From Candidatus Altimarinota bacterium (GTDB taxonomy: Bacteria > Patescibacteriota > Gracilibacteria > BD1-5 > UBA6164), in contig SAAG01000004.1 in NCBI GenBank assembly GCA_010119095.1, positions 1-47,899 of the forward strand: a stretch of DNA of 47,899 nucleotides, in the 5' to 3' direction. Below, in pieces: positions 33,197-43,120 of this stretch; the stretch's first letter is position 1, and every line of letters begins with the position of its first letter. A model generated the notes under the pieces. The model searched no databases. It had not been told where the DNA came from and saw only the letters and a list, made by a program, of their open reading frames with translations. The translations under genes and the position numbers were made by a program.

Positions 33197-33352
33197 GGGC
33201 GAGAAAGGAGGGTAGTCAAGAGCACACTGTTTGAAAAACAGGAAGCGATTGACCAAAATCTACCAAAGTAGATTTTGCCGGATGGCCTACTTGAGATACT
33301 ATCCCGAGAAACGGGATTGTAGCGAAAGAGCCGAGCCCCTTCGAGCACCCCA
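33197..33352 (+). ncRNA. GC-rich structured stretch ending in a tRNA-His 3' end; possible RNA or integration scar
   Basis: This stretch is much less AT-rich than its surroundings and holds three good hairpins: 33227-33241 (CTGTTT/AAACAG), 33255-33276 (AAAATCTAC/GTAGATTTT, CAAA loop) and 33297-33321 (TAC-T-ATCCCG/CGGGAT-T-GTA, AGAAA loop). Its last 21 bases (33332-33352) repeat exactly the 3' end of tRNA-His including CCA. I do not recognise it as RNase P RNA, tmRNA, SRP RNA or a group I intron. It may be an expressed RNA processed like a tRNA, or the remains of an element that integrated at tRNA-His. Confidence 0.45.
33332..33352. repeat. Duplicated 3' end of tRNA-His (att-like direct repeat)
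   Basis: 21-base exact copy of 33118-33138, from within the T arm through CCA. Such a repeat is what integration at a tRNA gene leaves; only 193 bases lie between the copies. Confidence 0.8.
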
Positions 33353-33359
33353 TAAAAAC

Positions 33360-33475
33360 AAAACCTTTTAAAGGTTTTAAAGTGAAATTTTTCAATAAAA
33401 ATTTTACTTCCTAACTTTTAAAACGAAATTCTCGGTTTCTAAAAGAGCATACAAAAGCCTTGTAAAAAGCTCTGG
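33360..33475 (+). promoter_or_regulatory. Structured leader of rpsA
   Basis: Successive hairpins: 33360-33378 (AAAACCTTT/AAAGGTTTT), 33380-33409 (13-bp stem with one G-T pair, CAAT loop), one near 33416-33445 (CTTTTA...TAAAAG) and one near 33444-33475 (AGAGC/GCTCT with an inner TACAA/TTGTA). The first can terminate the tRNA transcript; the rest may be an autoregulatory leader for ribosomal protein S1, or simply terminators. Confidence 0.45.
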
Positions 33476-33523
33476 CGAGACTTGAAAGAATTTCACTATT
33501 TTATTTTTTTAATTTTAGCCCAT

Positions 33524-34762
33524 ATGGCAAAAGAAAAGAGCTTAACTCTGTTTGAAGAGTTACTAAAAGCATCTCCTGAGATTAAATATCCAAGAGAAGG
33601 TGAAGTTATTACTGGTAGTATTATAAAAATCGAAAAGAAAAATATACTAGTAAATATTAATAATCAATTTACATGATTGGTTATAAATAAAGAACTATGA
33701 AATACAATTGATCTAAATTCATTAAATGAATGAGATATAATAGAAGTAATGGTTTTATGAGATAGTGTTGAAAGATGATTATTGATTTTATCTCTAAAAA
33801 GAGCAAATCAAATCAAAAGTCTTTCAAACTTATGAAAATATTTCAATTCTGGAGAAGTTATCACAGTTAGACCTACTGAAGCTAATAAATGAGGTTTACT
33901 TGTTGATATCGATGGTTTAAAATGATTTATACCAGTTTCTCAATTGACTCCTATACATTATCCAAGAGTAGAAGGTGCTAACCAAGAAAAAATCTTGGCT
34001 CATCTAAATGCACTTGTATGACAAGACTTTAAAGTAAAAGTTATAAATGTAACTGATGAAGGTAAAAAAATTATCTTCTCTGAAAAAGCTGCAATCGAAG
34101 AAAAGAGAGGAAAAGCATTGGAATGATTAAAAGAATGAGATGTAGTAGAATGAGTAGTAAGTTGAATCTTGACTTATTGATTATTTGTTACTTTTGATGG
34201 ATTAGAATGATTAGTTCATGTATCTGAAATTGATCGGTGACATGTAAACAATCCTTCTAAATTTGCTAAAGTTGGACAAAAAGTTAAAGTTAAAATTATT
34301 GGTCTTGATAGTGAAAAAATCTCATTATCTATTAAAAGACTTAGAGAAAATCCTTGGGATGTACTTGCTAAAAAATATAAAGTTGGGGATGTTATCAAAT
34401 CTCAAATTTCTAGAATTTCTCAATTTGGTGCATTTATCGAACTTGATGGATGAATTCAATGACTTATACATCTTTCTGAAATCTCAAATGGTGTTGTTAA
34501 AGATATAAAAGAACACATCAAAGTATGACAAGAAGTAGATGTAAAAATCATCAATTTTGACCCTGCTCAAAAGAGAATTGGTCTTTCTATAAAAGCTTTA
34601 CATGAAGAACCAAATACTGAAGCAAAACCTAAAAAGAAAAAAGAAGAAAAAGTAGAAACTGCTGAAACTGAGGTTAAAGAAGAATCAAAAGAAGAAGTAA
34701 AAACTAAAAAAGCTCCAAAAAAAGAAGAAAAAGTTGAAGTAGCTGAAACTACTGAAGAATAA
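33524..34762 (+). CDS. rpsA: Ribosomal protein S1 (bS1), four S1 domains
   Basis: 412 residues with four S1 RNA-binding domains: about 24-85 (EGEVITGSIIKIEKKNILV), 107-180 (GEVITVRPTEANKGGLLV), 203-270 (EGDVVEGVVSGILTYGLFV) and 287-360 (GDVIKSQISRISQFGAFIE), the last two with the usual LVHVSE and LIHLSE strands. E. coli S1 has six domains; four is common outside Proteobacteria. The tail of about 50 residues is Lys/Glu/Ala-rich. Because the genes in this window lack Shine-Dalgarno sequences, S1 may matter more for start selection here. A structured leader precedes it. Confidence 0.95.
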
Positions 34763-34789
34763 TAAATAAAAATAAATAATTTTTGTGAA

Positions 34790-34808
34790 TCTAGATTTTT
34801 AATCTAGA
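34790..34808 (+). terminator. Hairpin between rpsA and rpsB
   Basis: Perfect 8-bp stem TCTAGATT/AATCTAGA with a TTT loop, without a following T run; a weak terminator or processing site. A TATAAT at 34855-34860 could be the -10 of a separate rpsB promoter. Confidence 0.4.
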
Positions 34809-34875
34809 GCAAAGTTATTTCAAAGGATAGTCTATCTTAAGACAAAAACCTGTTTATAATATAATAACTATACAA

Positions 34876-35688
34876 ATGGAAAAAGAAATATTAAGTTCTA
34901 TGTTTGATAACTTGTTACATATAGGTAATAAAATCAATTTTTGGAATCCAAAAATGAAAAGATATATATATGGTAACTCAAATTGAGTACATATTTTAAA
35001 TCTAGTAAAAACAAGTGAAAAAATTGAAGAAGTAAAAGCTAGATTAGCTGAACTTACAAAAAGTGGAAAAAAAGTACTTTTTGTTGCAACAAAAATCCAA
35101 TGAAAAGATGCTTTTCAAAAACTAGCTGCTGATACAAATAGTTACTATGTTTCTGAAAAATGGATTCCAGGACTTTTAACAAATTTTAAAACTATTAAAG
35201 CTAGAATATCTACATATTTAAGATTTTTAAAAGAACAAGAAATGTGAGAATTTGAAACTCTTACAAAAAAAGAAAAAGCTGCAAAATTACTTGAATTATC
35301 TAAATTGGATAAAGCTTACGGTTGATTAAAAGAGATGAAAAAACTTCCAGATGTTATTTTTATAGTTGATGGAGTTTATGAATCACAAGCTATCAAAGAA
35401 GCAAATACTCTAGGAATAGAATGTATAGCAATTTTAAATACAAACTGAGACGATTTAGTTGTTTCAAATTGTATTCCTGCAAATACTAACTCTCCTAAAT
35501 CTATAGCTTATATTGCAAAAGAAATTAAATCAAGTATATTTACAGTAGCAACTTCTACAGCACCAAAAACTACTGGAATTAAAAAAATTGAAGAAAAAAA
35601 AGAATTTTCAAAAGTAAAAACATTTAAAAAATCAGATGAAGAAAAAGTTGAAGAAACTGAAGCTAAAGAAGAAGTTGAAAATGCATAA
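34876..35688 (+). CDS. rpsB: Ribosomal protein S2 (uS2)
   Basis: 270 residues. LLHIGNKINFWNPKMKRYIYG at the start is the S2 signature (normally GxHxGH.TR.WNPKM..YIFG), followed by VLFVATKIQGKDAF, KWIPGLLTNF near 94-103, KLPDVIFIVDG near 156-166 and the late IPANTNS. The fold is complete, with an added acidic/basic tail of about 35 residues at the C-terminus, similar in kind to the tail on S1. Of 13 Gly codons, 5 are TGA by my count, fewer than in most neighbouring genes. Confidence 0.96.
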
Positions 35689-35698
35689 TTAACAAATT

Positions 35699-35739
35699 TA
35701 ATACTGTTTTAAAGGTATTTATCCTTTAAAACAGTATTA
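35699..35739 (+). terminator. Strong hairpin terminator after rpsB
   Basis: 17-bp perfect stem (35699-35715 with 35723-35739) and a 7-base loop, with a T-rich stretch from 35743. It separates rpsB from the next genes. Confidence 0.75.
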
Positions 35740-35763
35740 ACACTTATTCTTTTATTTTTTTTT

Positions 35764-36093
35764 ATGGAATCAAGTGATAATTCACCAAAAGATTACTTTA
35801 AAAATGCGATATGTTATATTCCATTTCTTGCTATTGTTCTGTATTTTATAGATGATATAAAGTCTGAAGAATACAAGAAAAATATAAAATATTGAGTGTA
35901 TCTTTTTGTATTATATGTTTTTATTACAGTTTTAATTTATTTCTTTCTTTATTATTGAGCAGTATTATTTATATTGTTTTTAGTATATCTGATATTTAGT
36001 TTTTATTATGGAATAAAAGCATATAGATGAGAAGATGTAAATATATTTGTTATTGATGAACTTGATAAGAAAGTAAATGGTTTAGGTAAATAA
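35764..36093 (+). CDS. Small membrane protein, possibly DUF4870-like
   Basis: 109 residues with three hydrophobic segments (about 13-28, 42-61 and 66-86). AICYIPFLAIVLYF, then KNIKYGVYLFVLYVF and a final YGIKAYRGEDV, follow the layout of DUF4870 proteins. The role of that family is unknown. It lies between rpsB and tsf, genes that are normally adjacent, after the rpsB terminator and 23 bases before tsf. Confidence 0.7.
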
Positions 36094-36116
36094 TTTAATT
36101 TTTAATTTTTATAATT

Positions 36117-36896
36117 ATGGTAGTTACAGCTGCACAAATAAAAGAACTAAGAGAAATTACATGAGTTTGAATGATGGAATGTAAAGATGCACTAGTTGCA
36201 ACTGATTGAGATATGGAAAAAGCTATGGAGGAACTAAGAAAAAAAGGTCTTTCAAAAGCTGCAAAAAAAGCAGATAGAGAGACATCAGAAGGATGTATAA
36301 AAATCGAAATAAACTGAGATAAATGTTATGTTGTATCTCTTACTTGTGAAACAGATTTCTTGGCTAAATCAGATGGTTTTCAAGGTCTTTTAAGTGAACT
36401 TATGGGTATGCTTAAAGCTGGAAAAACTACTGAAGAAATGGAACAAACAAAAAAAGAATCAGTTTTAAAACTTGGAGAAAATATGGTTTTAAAAGTTGCA
36501 AAAGTTATTTCTGGAGCAAAAATAGAATCATATGTTCATTCAAATGGTAAACTTGCTTCTGTTGTAGTATCTAAAAAAGCTGATACTGATGGGGAAAAAC
36601 TTAAACAAGTTGCTATGCATGTAACAGCTACTAACCCAGATTATCTAGCTACTTCAGACATTAGTGCTGAGGCAGTAGAAAAAGAAAAATCTATCCAAAT
36701 GGAGATTATGAAAAATGATCCAAAAATGGCTGGAAAACCAGAACAAGTACTTGAAAATATCTTAGCTTGAAAACTTAACAAGTTTAAAGAAGATATCACA
36801 TTACTTGAACAAGCATTTGTAGTTAATCCAGATTTAAAAGTTAAACAATTTATCTGAGAAGATACTTTAGAAGCTTTTTATAGATTTTCTATATAA
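36117..36896 (+). CDS. tsf: Elongation factor Ts
   Basis: 259 residues. UBA-like N-terminus with IKELREITGVGMMECKDAL, then LRKKGLSKAAKKADRETSEG near 40-59, the dimerisation part VSLTCETDFLAKSDGF near 73-88 and VAMHVTATNPDYL near 165-177. EF-Ts recycles EF-Tu by exchanging GDP. Length and motif order are normal although the C-terminal coiled coil is short. By my count 6 of 17 Gly codons are TGA. Confidence 0.96.
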
Positions 36897-36915
36897 TGAA
36901 TAATTAACAATTAAC

Positions 36916-36968
36916 AATTAATAATTAAGGATTTTGATTTTTATAATTATCTTCCTTAATTATTAATT
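36916..36968 (+). terminator. Inverted repeat after tsf
   Basis: 16-bp perfect arms (36916-36931 and 36953-36968). The surrounding TTAACAATTAACAATTAA and its reverse at 36978-36990 extend the symmetry. It is all A/T-rich and probably ends the tsf transcript before tRNA-Trp. Confidence 0.5.
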
Positions 36969-36997
36969 ATTCATTATTCATTGTTAATTAATAACTT

Positions 36998-37072
36998 ACC
37001 TCCATAGTTAATCGGCTATAACGCAGGACTCCAAATCCTGTATGCTAGGTTCGACTCCTAGTGGGGGTGCCA
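36998..37072 (+). tRNA. tRNA-Trp (CCA anticodon)
   Basis: Cloverleaf with acceptor ACCTCCA/TGGGGGT (one G-T pair), discriminator G, encoded CCA, anticodon stem CAGGA/TCCTG with loop CTCCAAA, and T arm CTAGG/CCTAG. The CCA anticodon reads UGG only, consistent with UGA being taken by Gly. No tRNA-Gly(UCA) is in this window. Confidence 0.93.
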
Positions 37073-37085
37073 TTCTACATTTTTT

Positions 37086-37113
37086 AAAAATTCGTCGAAA
37101 GACGGATTTTTTT
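37086..37113 (+). terminator. Terminator after tRNA-Trp
   Basis: AAATTCGTC/GACGGATTT around a GAAA tetraloop, followed by T. Confidence 0.85.
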
Positions 37114-37178
37114 CTTATAATCTGGTATTTTTATTTACTTAAAAATATTTTAAAAATAGTTTGATTTATTTATTTTTT

Positions 37179-37208
37179 CGTATAATATATATACGATTTT
37201 GCAAAATC
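37179..37208. promoter_or_regulatory. Two adjoining palindromes at a promoter
   Basis: CGTATAATATATATACG (37179-37195, containing TATAAT at 37181) and the perfect palindrome GATTTTGCAAAATC (37195-37208) just downstream. The position over the likely -10 and start suggests a regulator-binding site for the secreted protein at 37277. Confidence 0.45.
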
Positions 37209-37276
37209 ATTTAAGGTAATGTATATATAAAGGAGGAATCTTTTTATATTAATATTTTATTTCTTTTTTTTACAAT

Positions 37277-37672
37277 ATGAAAGAAAAATTTAAAAAAATA
37301 GCATCATATATGTCTATATTAACAGTTTTTTTATCTATAGTTGTTAATGTTTATGCAAGTAGTTATACAACATCATACCAATTTTCTGTTTCTGTAACAG
37401 GACAAACCCGTTATTTTGATGGGACAAATATTAGTTTTACCTCTAGAGCAACTTCTACTCCTTTTATACATTCTACAAATAAAACATATAGTGTTGCTTT
37501 ATATAGAGATAAACTTATAGATGATTACATTGGCAGTGTTACTTTATACAGAGATATTTTAGGAACTGCAAAATGGAGTAATGTCTGAGTATGAAATTAT
37601 TATGTATTTTTGTCTAAGGCAAATGATTGAGTTACATTAGTTGATAATAATGTAGTAATAAAAAATTATTAG
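37277..37672 (+). CDS. Small secreted protein
   Basis: 131 residues. Signal peptide (1-30, ending VNVYA) followed by a beta-rich domain with many Thr, Ser and aromatic residues (SYQFSVSVTGQTRYFDG); no Cys. It has the size and look of a small Ig-like or jelly-roll secreted domain but I cannot name it. An AAGGAGG at 37230-37236 lies about 40 bases before the ATG, too far to serve as its ribosome site. The stop is TAG, 13 bases before the next gene. Confidence 0.75.
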
Positions 37673-37685
37673 TTAATATATAAAT

Positions 37686-38219
37686 ATGATAGACTATGAA
37701 TTTTTATATGTAATTTCTTGACCTATATACATAATTTTTCTTATATATTTAATTGTTAAAAAAGTTAGTATTGGTAGAATTATAGTATTCTCTCTCTTTT
37801 TTTTGTATATTATATCTCTCTTATCTATAACAATCCTTCCATTACCTATAGAATGATTAAATGAAATAAAAAATACATTTTGAGAAAATTATAATAATTA
37901 TATTCCTTTTGCATCTATATTTGATATATTATCAAATCAAAATCTAGGGACTTTTATAAAGGTAAAACAAGTACTTTGAAATATAATTTTATTTCTTCCT
38001 ATGGGATTTTTAGTTCCTATTATTTGGAAAAGCAAAAATGTTATAAAGAAAGCTCTAATTATATGATTATTAAGTTCTTTTTTTATTGAAATATTACAAT
38101 TTATTATATCCAGTTTTTTATGATTTAATTATAAAATTACAGATATTGACGATATTATGTTAAATACATTTGGCTTTATAATTTGATTTTATTTATATAA
38201 AATTTCTATAAAAAAATAA
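37686..38219 (+). CDS. VanZ-like membrane protein
   Basis: 177 residues with four or five membrane helices. GNIILFLPMGFLVPIIW near 97-113, the Glu in FFIEILQFI near 136-144 and DIDDIMLNTFGFIIG near 156-170 are the family's conserved pattern. VanZ of the vancomycin cluster confers low-level teicoplanin resistance; most homologues have no known role. Confidence 0.9.
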
Positions 38220-38254
38220 TAATAATTAATTATTATGATCAGCTATCAAAAAAT

Positions 38255-38283
38255 GCAAGAACAAAAAATCTCTTGCTTTTTTT
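38255..38283 (+). terminator. Rho-independent terminator
   Basis: GCAAGA/TCTTGC with a 10-base A-rich loop and seven T, after the VanZ-like gene. Confidence 0.7.
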
Positions 38284-38323
38284 GATTTTATCATAAAATA
38301 TACAAGTCAATAAATATGAATTT

Positions 38324-38731
38324 ATGATTGATATAAATGATTCATGGTATAGAGTGAGTGTAAAAGCTCTTATTTTAAATGAAAAATGAGAGTTTTTGCT
38401 ATGTAAAGAAAGTAAATGAGTTTGGGATTTTCCAGGTTGATGATTAGATTACAATGAAAATCCAATAGATTGTTTGAAAAGAGAATTATTTGAAGAAATG
38501 TGACTAGAAACTGAAGAAATTATCGAAAAACCAGAATTTTTTATAACAGCATATAAAGAAAACAGTAAAACTAGGCCATATATTGCTAATATTTTTTATA
38601 AAGTTAAATTAAAAAACCTAAATTTCAAAGAATCTGATGAATGTATAGAAATATGATTTTTTGATAAGAAAAAAGTGTTAGAAATAAACTCTATCGAAAA
38701 TGTAAAACAATTTTTTAAAAAATATAATTAA
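38324..38731 (+). CDS. NUDIX hydrolase
   Basis: 135 residues. The Nudix box is complete: G-x5-E-x7-RE-L-x-EE-x-G-L, read as GGLDYNENPIDCLKRELFEE then MGLE near 44-67. VWDFPGGG precedes it. These enzymes hydrolyse nucleoside diphosphates linked to another group; the substrate cannot be read from sequence. The ATG at 38324 was chosen because the earlier ATG at 38316 is out of frame and quickly stops. It ends 7 bases before dnaJ and probably shares its transcript. Confidence 0.92.
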
Positions 38732-38738
38732 ATTTACT

Positions 38739-39842
38739 ATGTCCAATAAAGATTACTACAACACCCTTTGAGTTGATAAAAATGCAACTGACGATGAGCT
38801 GAAAAAAGCATACAGAAAGCTAGCTATGCAATATCATCCTGATAGAAATGGATGAGATAAAGAAGCAGAACATAAGTTTAAAGAGATCAATGAAGCTTAT
38901 GGAGTACTTTCTGATGCAGGAAAAAGAAGACAATATGATACATATTGAACTGTATGAAATTGAGGATTTTCTGGTGGTTGATTTTGAGTAGATTTTGACA
39001 TCTCAGATATATTTAACTCATTTTTCAATGGGGGAGAATGATTTTCAAGTGGATGAAGAAGAAAAAGACAAACATCATTTAGATGAGAAGATTTAGAATA
39101 CACTATTAAATTGGACCTAGAAACAAGTATCTACTGAGGAAAACAAAAGATAAAGTTTGATAGGATGGAAGAGTGTACAGACTGTAAATGAGAAGGATGA
39201 ACTTGAAAGAAAACTTGTGGTGATTGTCATGGAACAGGGTATGTAAAATACAGACAACAAAGTGTTTTCTGAGTAATAGAACATACAGGAGTTTGTGAAA
39301 AGTGTGAATGATCTGGAGAGACACTAGACCACCTATGTGGTACTTGTAAATGAAAAAAGAGAGTAAAAAAGACTATAGAACTAGAGATAAAAATCCCAGC
39401 TTGAATAGACAATGGTATGATTATCAAGATGACTTCAGAGTGAAATGACTGAATAAATACAAAAGCAAAATGAGATTTATATGTAAAATTTAAAGTTTCA
39501 CTAGAAGAAAAGTGACTAAAAAGAGATGGAGAAGATTTGTATTATGACCTAGAAGTGGATGTACTTGAAGCTATCTTGTGATGTGATAAAGAAATAGTAA
39601 TCCCAATCATCTGAAAAAGAACTATCAAAATTGCAGCCTGAACTCAAGTAGGAACAGTTATAAAGATTGGATGAGACGGAGTAAAACATGTAGAAAAAGA
39701 CAGCAAATGAGATTTATTTGTAAATCTAGACATAAAAATCCCAAAGAAACTAGCAAAAGACGAAAGAGAACTTTACGAACAAATAGCAACAGCAAAGAAT
39801 CTCAAAGTCTGAGGAAAAGGGATTTTTGATAAGTTGTTTTAG
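38739..39842 (+). CDS. dnaJ: Chaperone DnaJ
   Basis: 367 residues, canonical type I. J-domain with KDYYNTLGV at 4-12 and an intact HPD in QYHPDRN near 33-39, a Gly/Phe-rich region (about 75-110), and a zinc region with [24 protein letters not shown] and CGTCKGKK (about 147-210), although the fourth lacks the last Gly. The C-terminal substrate-binding domains follow ([19 protein letters not shown]). This is the standard Hsp40 for DnaK, in contrast to the divergent J-like protein at 3903. No dnaK or grpE lies beside it. Confidence 0.97.
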
Positions 39843-39884
39843 TTTTTTGTCGTTGGTATTCACAGTTACAAAATTATATATATT

Positions 39885-39914
39885 TTCTCTAGTTTAAAGC
39901 TAGAGAATTTTTTT
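39885..39914 (+). terminator. Terminator after dnaJ
   Basis: TTCTCTAG/CTAGAGAA, 7-base loop, seven T. Confidence 0.9.
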
Positions 39915-39924
39915 AATAAAAAAT

Positions 39925-39951
39925 TTGATTTAATAAAAATGAGTATATAAT
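39925..39951 (+). promoter_or_regulatory. Promoter of the exported-protein cluster
   Basis: TTGATT (39925-39930) and TATAAT (39946-39951), spacer 15 bases, 35 bases before the ATG at 39987. Confidence 0.45.
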
Positions 39952-39986
39952 ATAACCATTTTAGTTTATCATTAATGTATATTATT

Positions 39987-41204
39987 ATGAAAAAATTATT
40001 ATTTTTAAGTTTATTAATAGGTTTTATTTTTAATTTTCAAGTTTATGCAGATAATGTAGATTATCAAACTGATTATACACTCATAGATTGTCAAAATTGA
40101 GATGATTTAGGATGAGTTCCATTTGATTCATCAAAACCATATAAAACATTAAATGAATGAATTGAAAAAACTGTGGATTATATAAATAACAATGTTAATA
40201 CGGGGTCTTTATTATCACAAAGTTGAATAATTTTTAATATAAAAGTAAATTGTAGTCTACAAAAGCTATGATCAAATACTATAACAATAAATTTTGATTG
40301 AAATAATTATAAAAACTATTTGAAAATACAATGAATATGAGATAATTGATTGATTATAAGTGATTTAATTATTGATATTCCAAATCAAAAATGAAATATA
40401 ATATTTAATAATGCAAAATTTTTAAGTAATTCAGCAGGATATTACTTTGCATCAACTTATTGATCAATGAATTATTGAGTTAAAATAGAAGATTCATATA
40501 TTAAATTACTGCCATGAACACAATTATGACAAACTGCTGTTAGCTGTTATTGGAATTATGGAACTTATTGTAATTCATCAAATAATCCATATCAATATAT
40601 AAAAAATTCAACAATCGATTTAGAGATTAATTCAGGATACAATTTTTATGTTCCATTGATAATAAAAGATAGTAAAATAAACTTTAAAAATTTATATTCA
40701 TCTTGAGTATATGATATTAAATTTTCTGAAATTTGAGGTTTTGTATTATGATATGATTTTGATTTTTTTACTTTGATGTCTAATGAAGTAGATTTATGAT
40801 GAAATAATTTTAGAACAGAAAATACAAAAAATGCTTCGTTTATAAATAATAAATTCTCAAATTTTAATAATTTTTATTTAGGAGAATCTGATACAAACTT
40901 AAAATATGGTATTTTTATTAATAATTTATTTGAAAATGCAAATTCAATAGATATTTCTTATAATAGAAATATAATCAATAATGTATTTTCATGAGACTAT
41001 ATAGACACCTATGATATAAGAAATTTGAGAAAAAACTATAAATTAGATAATCTTTGAACTAAATGAATTTGATGGATTTTTCAAAAATTGAATGCTTTTG
41101 ATATGTTTAAATTAGATTATACTAGTGCTTCGTTGTATAAGGAAATTACATGACAAGATATCCCAACAAATTATAGTTCAGTTTATGCTATTTTTTCTCG
41201 GTAA
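39987..41204 (+). CDS. Secreted protein, probably parallel beta-helix
   Basis: 405 residues. Signal peptide (1-22, ending QVYA). After it DDLGGVPFDSSKPYKTLNEG and then many short strands with N, D, G and I ladders (LIISDLIIDIPN, IIFNNAKFLSNS) suggest the right-handed beta-helix of pectin-lyase-like proteins. I see no catalytic motif, so binding or surface display is as likely as an enzyme. First gene of a run of five, 5 bases before the next start. Confidence 0.75.
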
Positions 41205-41209
41205 AATAT

Positions 41210-43096
41210 ATGCTAAAAAAAATATTTTCATTAACAGTTTTTATTTTATGAACATTATTTTATAGTATTTCATATACTTATTTTTGTGATGGAAAAATTG
41301 ATTGAGAAAATTGTGAAACATGAAGTATAATTGAGGATATTGATCAAATTGATAGTTTTTCATCTGATTATTCTGATACTATAATAGGTTATCAATGAAA
41401 TAATTTCTTAAGTATCTTTAATGATGAATTAGAAACATCATTATGATATTTTTGAAATAAATATGATTATAATGAGTGAATAGAACTGTGGAGTACATTA
41501 GGTTTTTTATGAAACCAAAGAAAAGTTTTATCACCAGATTACCAAACTCCAGTATGATTATTTTGATTATATAAATGACAAACTTTAACTTTCAATAATA
41601 TTCAAGAAGAGAATAACTTTTTTGGCTATCCGCTAGTTAAGTTTGAACAAGATGATTCTGTTATAATAAATTGATGATCAAATAATAATATATATTGTTC
41701 ATCTCCAATACATGCAAAAAATACAAAAATTGAAATTAAAAGTAATTGATTGCATGATTATATTCGTTTATCATGGGATAATCCTTGAAAAGAGAAAATA
41801 AAGATTATAAGGATTTCCCCTGAATATAAGGAGTATTATATTGAAGAAAAATTTAATTACTTCGATGATTATGATATATTATCATGAAAAAAATATTCAT
41901 ATTTTGTAATTGTATATAATAATTGTAATAATAGCTGATTATATAGCGATTTAATAGATATAGACTATATATGAAGAGATATGTCAGCAAAACTCTATTT
42001 AAGTCGTATAAAGAATGACTTAGTTTTAAATATACCAAGTACAATGATATATGATAGTAAAACAAAAATAAGGATTGAGTGTAAAGATTATTTAGATACA
42101 TTTATTGATTCTTATTTAATAAATTACAAATATACTTTTGATATTAATGCATTTAAAAATTATTTTACTTGTGAAGCATCATTTTTTGATAATAATTGAA
42201 TCCTACAAAAGTCAGAAATATACATAAATAATCAGATAAAAGATTATTATATTAAAGAAAAACAAGCCTTAGATTTGATTTACAAGTGAGATAGTACTAA
42301 TCAAATATATAATTTATTGTATTTAAATGCTCCTAAATTTGATAGTTGAGCCTATCTAACTTATGGAAAGAGTTCACTTTATCTAATAAATATATTAGCA
42401 AAAACATATATTTCAGATGAAAAGTTAAGTTTTGATGCATTAAAAAGTAATTGATATTTACCACCAAATGTATCATTAGGAGATAGAATACCACAAGAAG
42501 ATTTAATAAAAATACTATTGTTTATAGAGAAAGATTTATCAAAATTTCATATAGAGATTTATGATTTTGTTAATGCTAATTTTTGAAATAAAAATTATAA
42601 TTTAGTAGTAAATGAAATCAATACTAATATTTATTATATAGACAAATTAAATGAATATTTAAAATCAAATGAAAATAAATTTGAAGGTTTATTAAATTGT
42701 ATTTCAAAAGAGTGATGTATGGATTTTGCTATAATTAAAACAAATACTGACATTGAGTTGGAAGAAAATGATATAAATACATATAAGGATTATATGAAAA
42801 TTCTTTATTTTAAATATTGAGAAAAATCATATAAAAAGTATAATTACACAAATGAAGATTATAATAATTTTATTGATATATTGGTTGAGAGTATAAGTAA
42901 TTGAGATGAATTTTATGACACTAAAATTAGTTATAATTCATTTAGAAATTTACAATATGAGATATTATTACATAAGAATTTACAAAAAAATATATCTTAT
43001 CTAACAGAAAAACATTTACAAAAAATTTTACAGATTTACTGAACTTCAAAAAAAGAAGAAATGATCTGGATTTTAAGGGATTTTTTGAGTAAATAA
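41210..43096 (+). CDS. Large exported protein of unknown function
   Basis: 628 residues. An N-terminal hydrophobic segment (about 5-22) followed by FCDGKIDGENCE looks like an export signal. Cys pairs occur at intervals. The central part (about 160-260) is beta-rich and may contain a fibronectin-like domain (IRLSWDNPGKEKIKIIRIS); the C-terminal half is helical and charged (YLTEKHLQKILQIYG). Not recognised. It is translated with the neighbouring exported proteins, spacing 5 bases upstream and 24 downstream. Confidence 0.75.
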
Positions 43097-43120
43097 TAAT
43101 TTAGTATTTAATTAATAAGC

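Noticed and set aside
33197-33352. RNase P RNA, tmRNA, SRP RNA or a group I intron
   Set aside because: I could not find the RNase P conserved core, a tRNA-Ala-like end, the SRP GGAAG tetraloop region, or the group I P7 pair. The intact tRNA-His upstream is not interrupted.
38316-38336. Earlier ATG for the NUDIX gene
   Set aside because: It is out of frame with the NUDIX domain and meets TAA after six codons.
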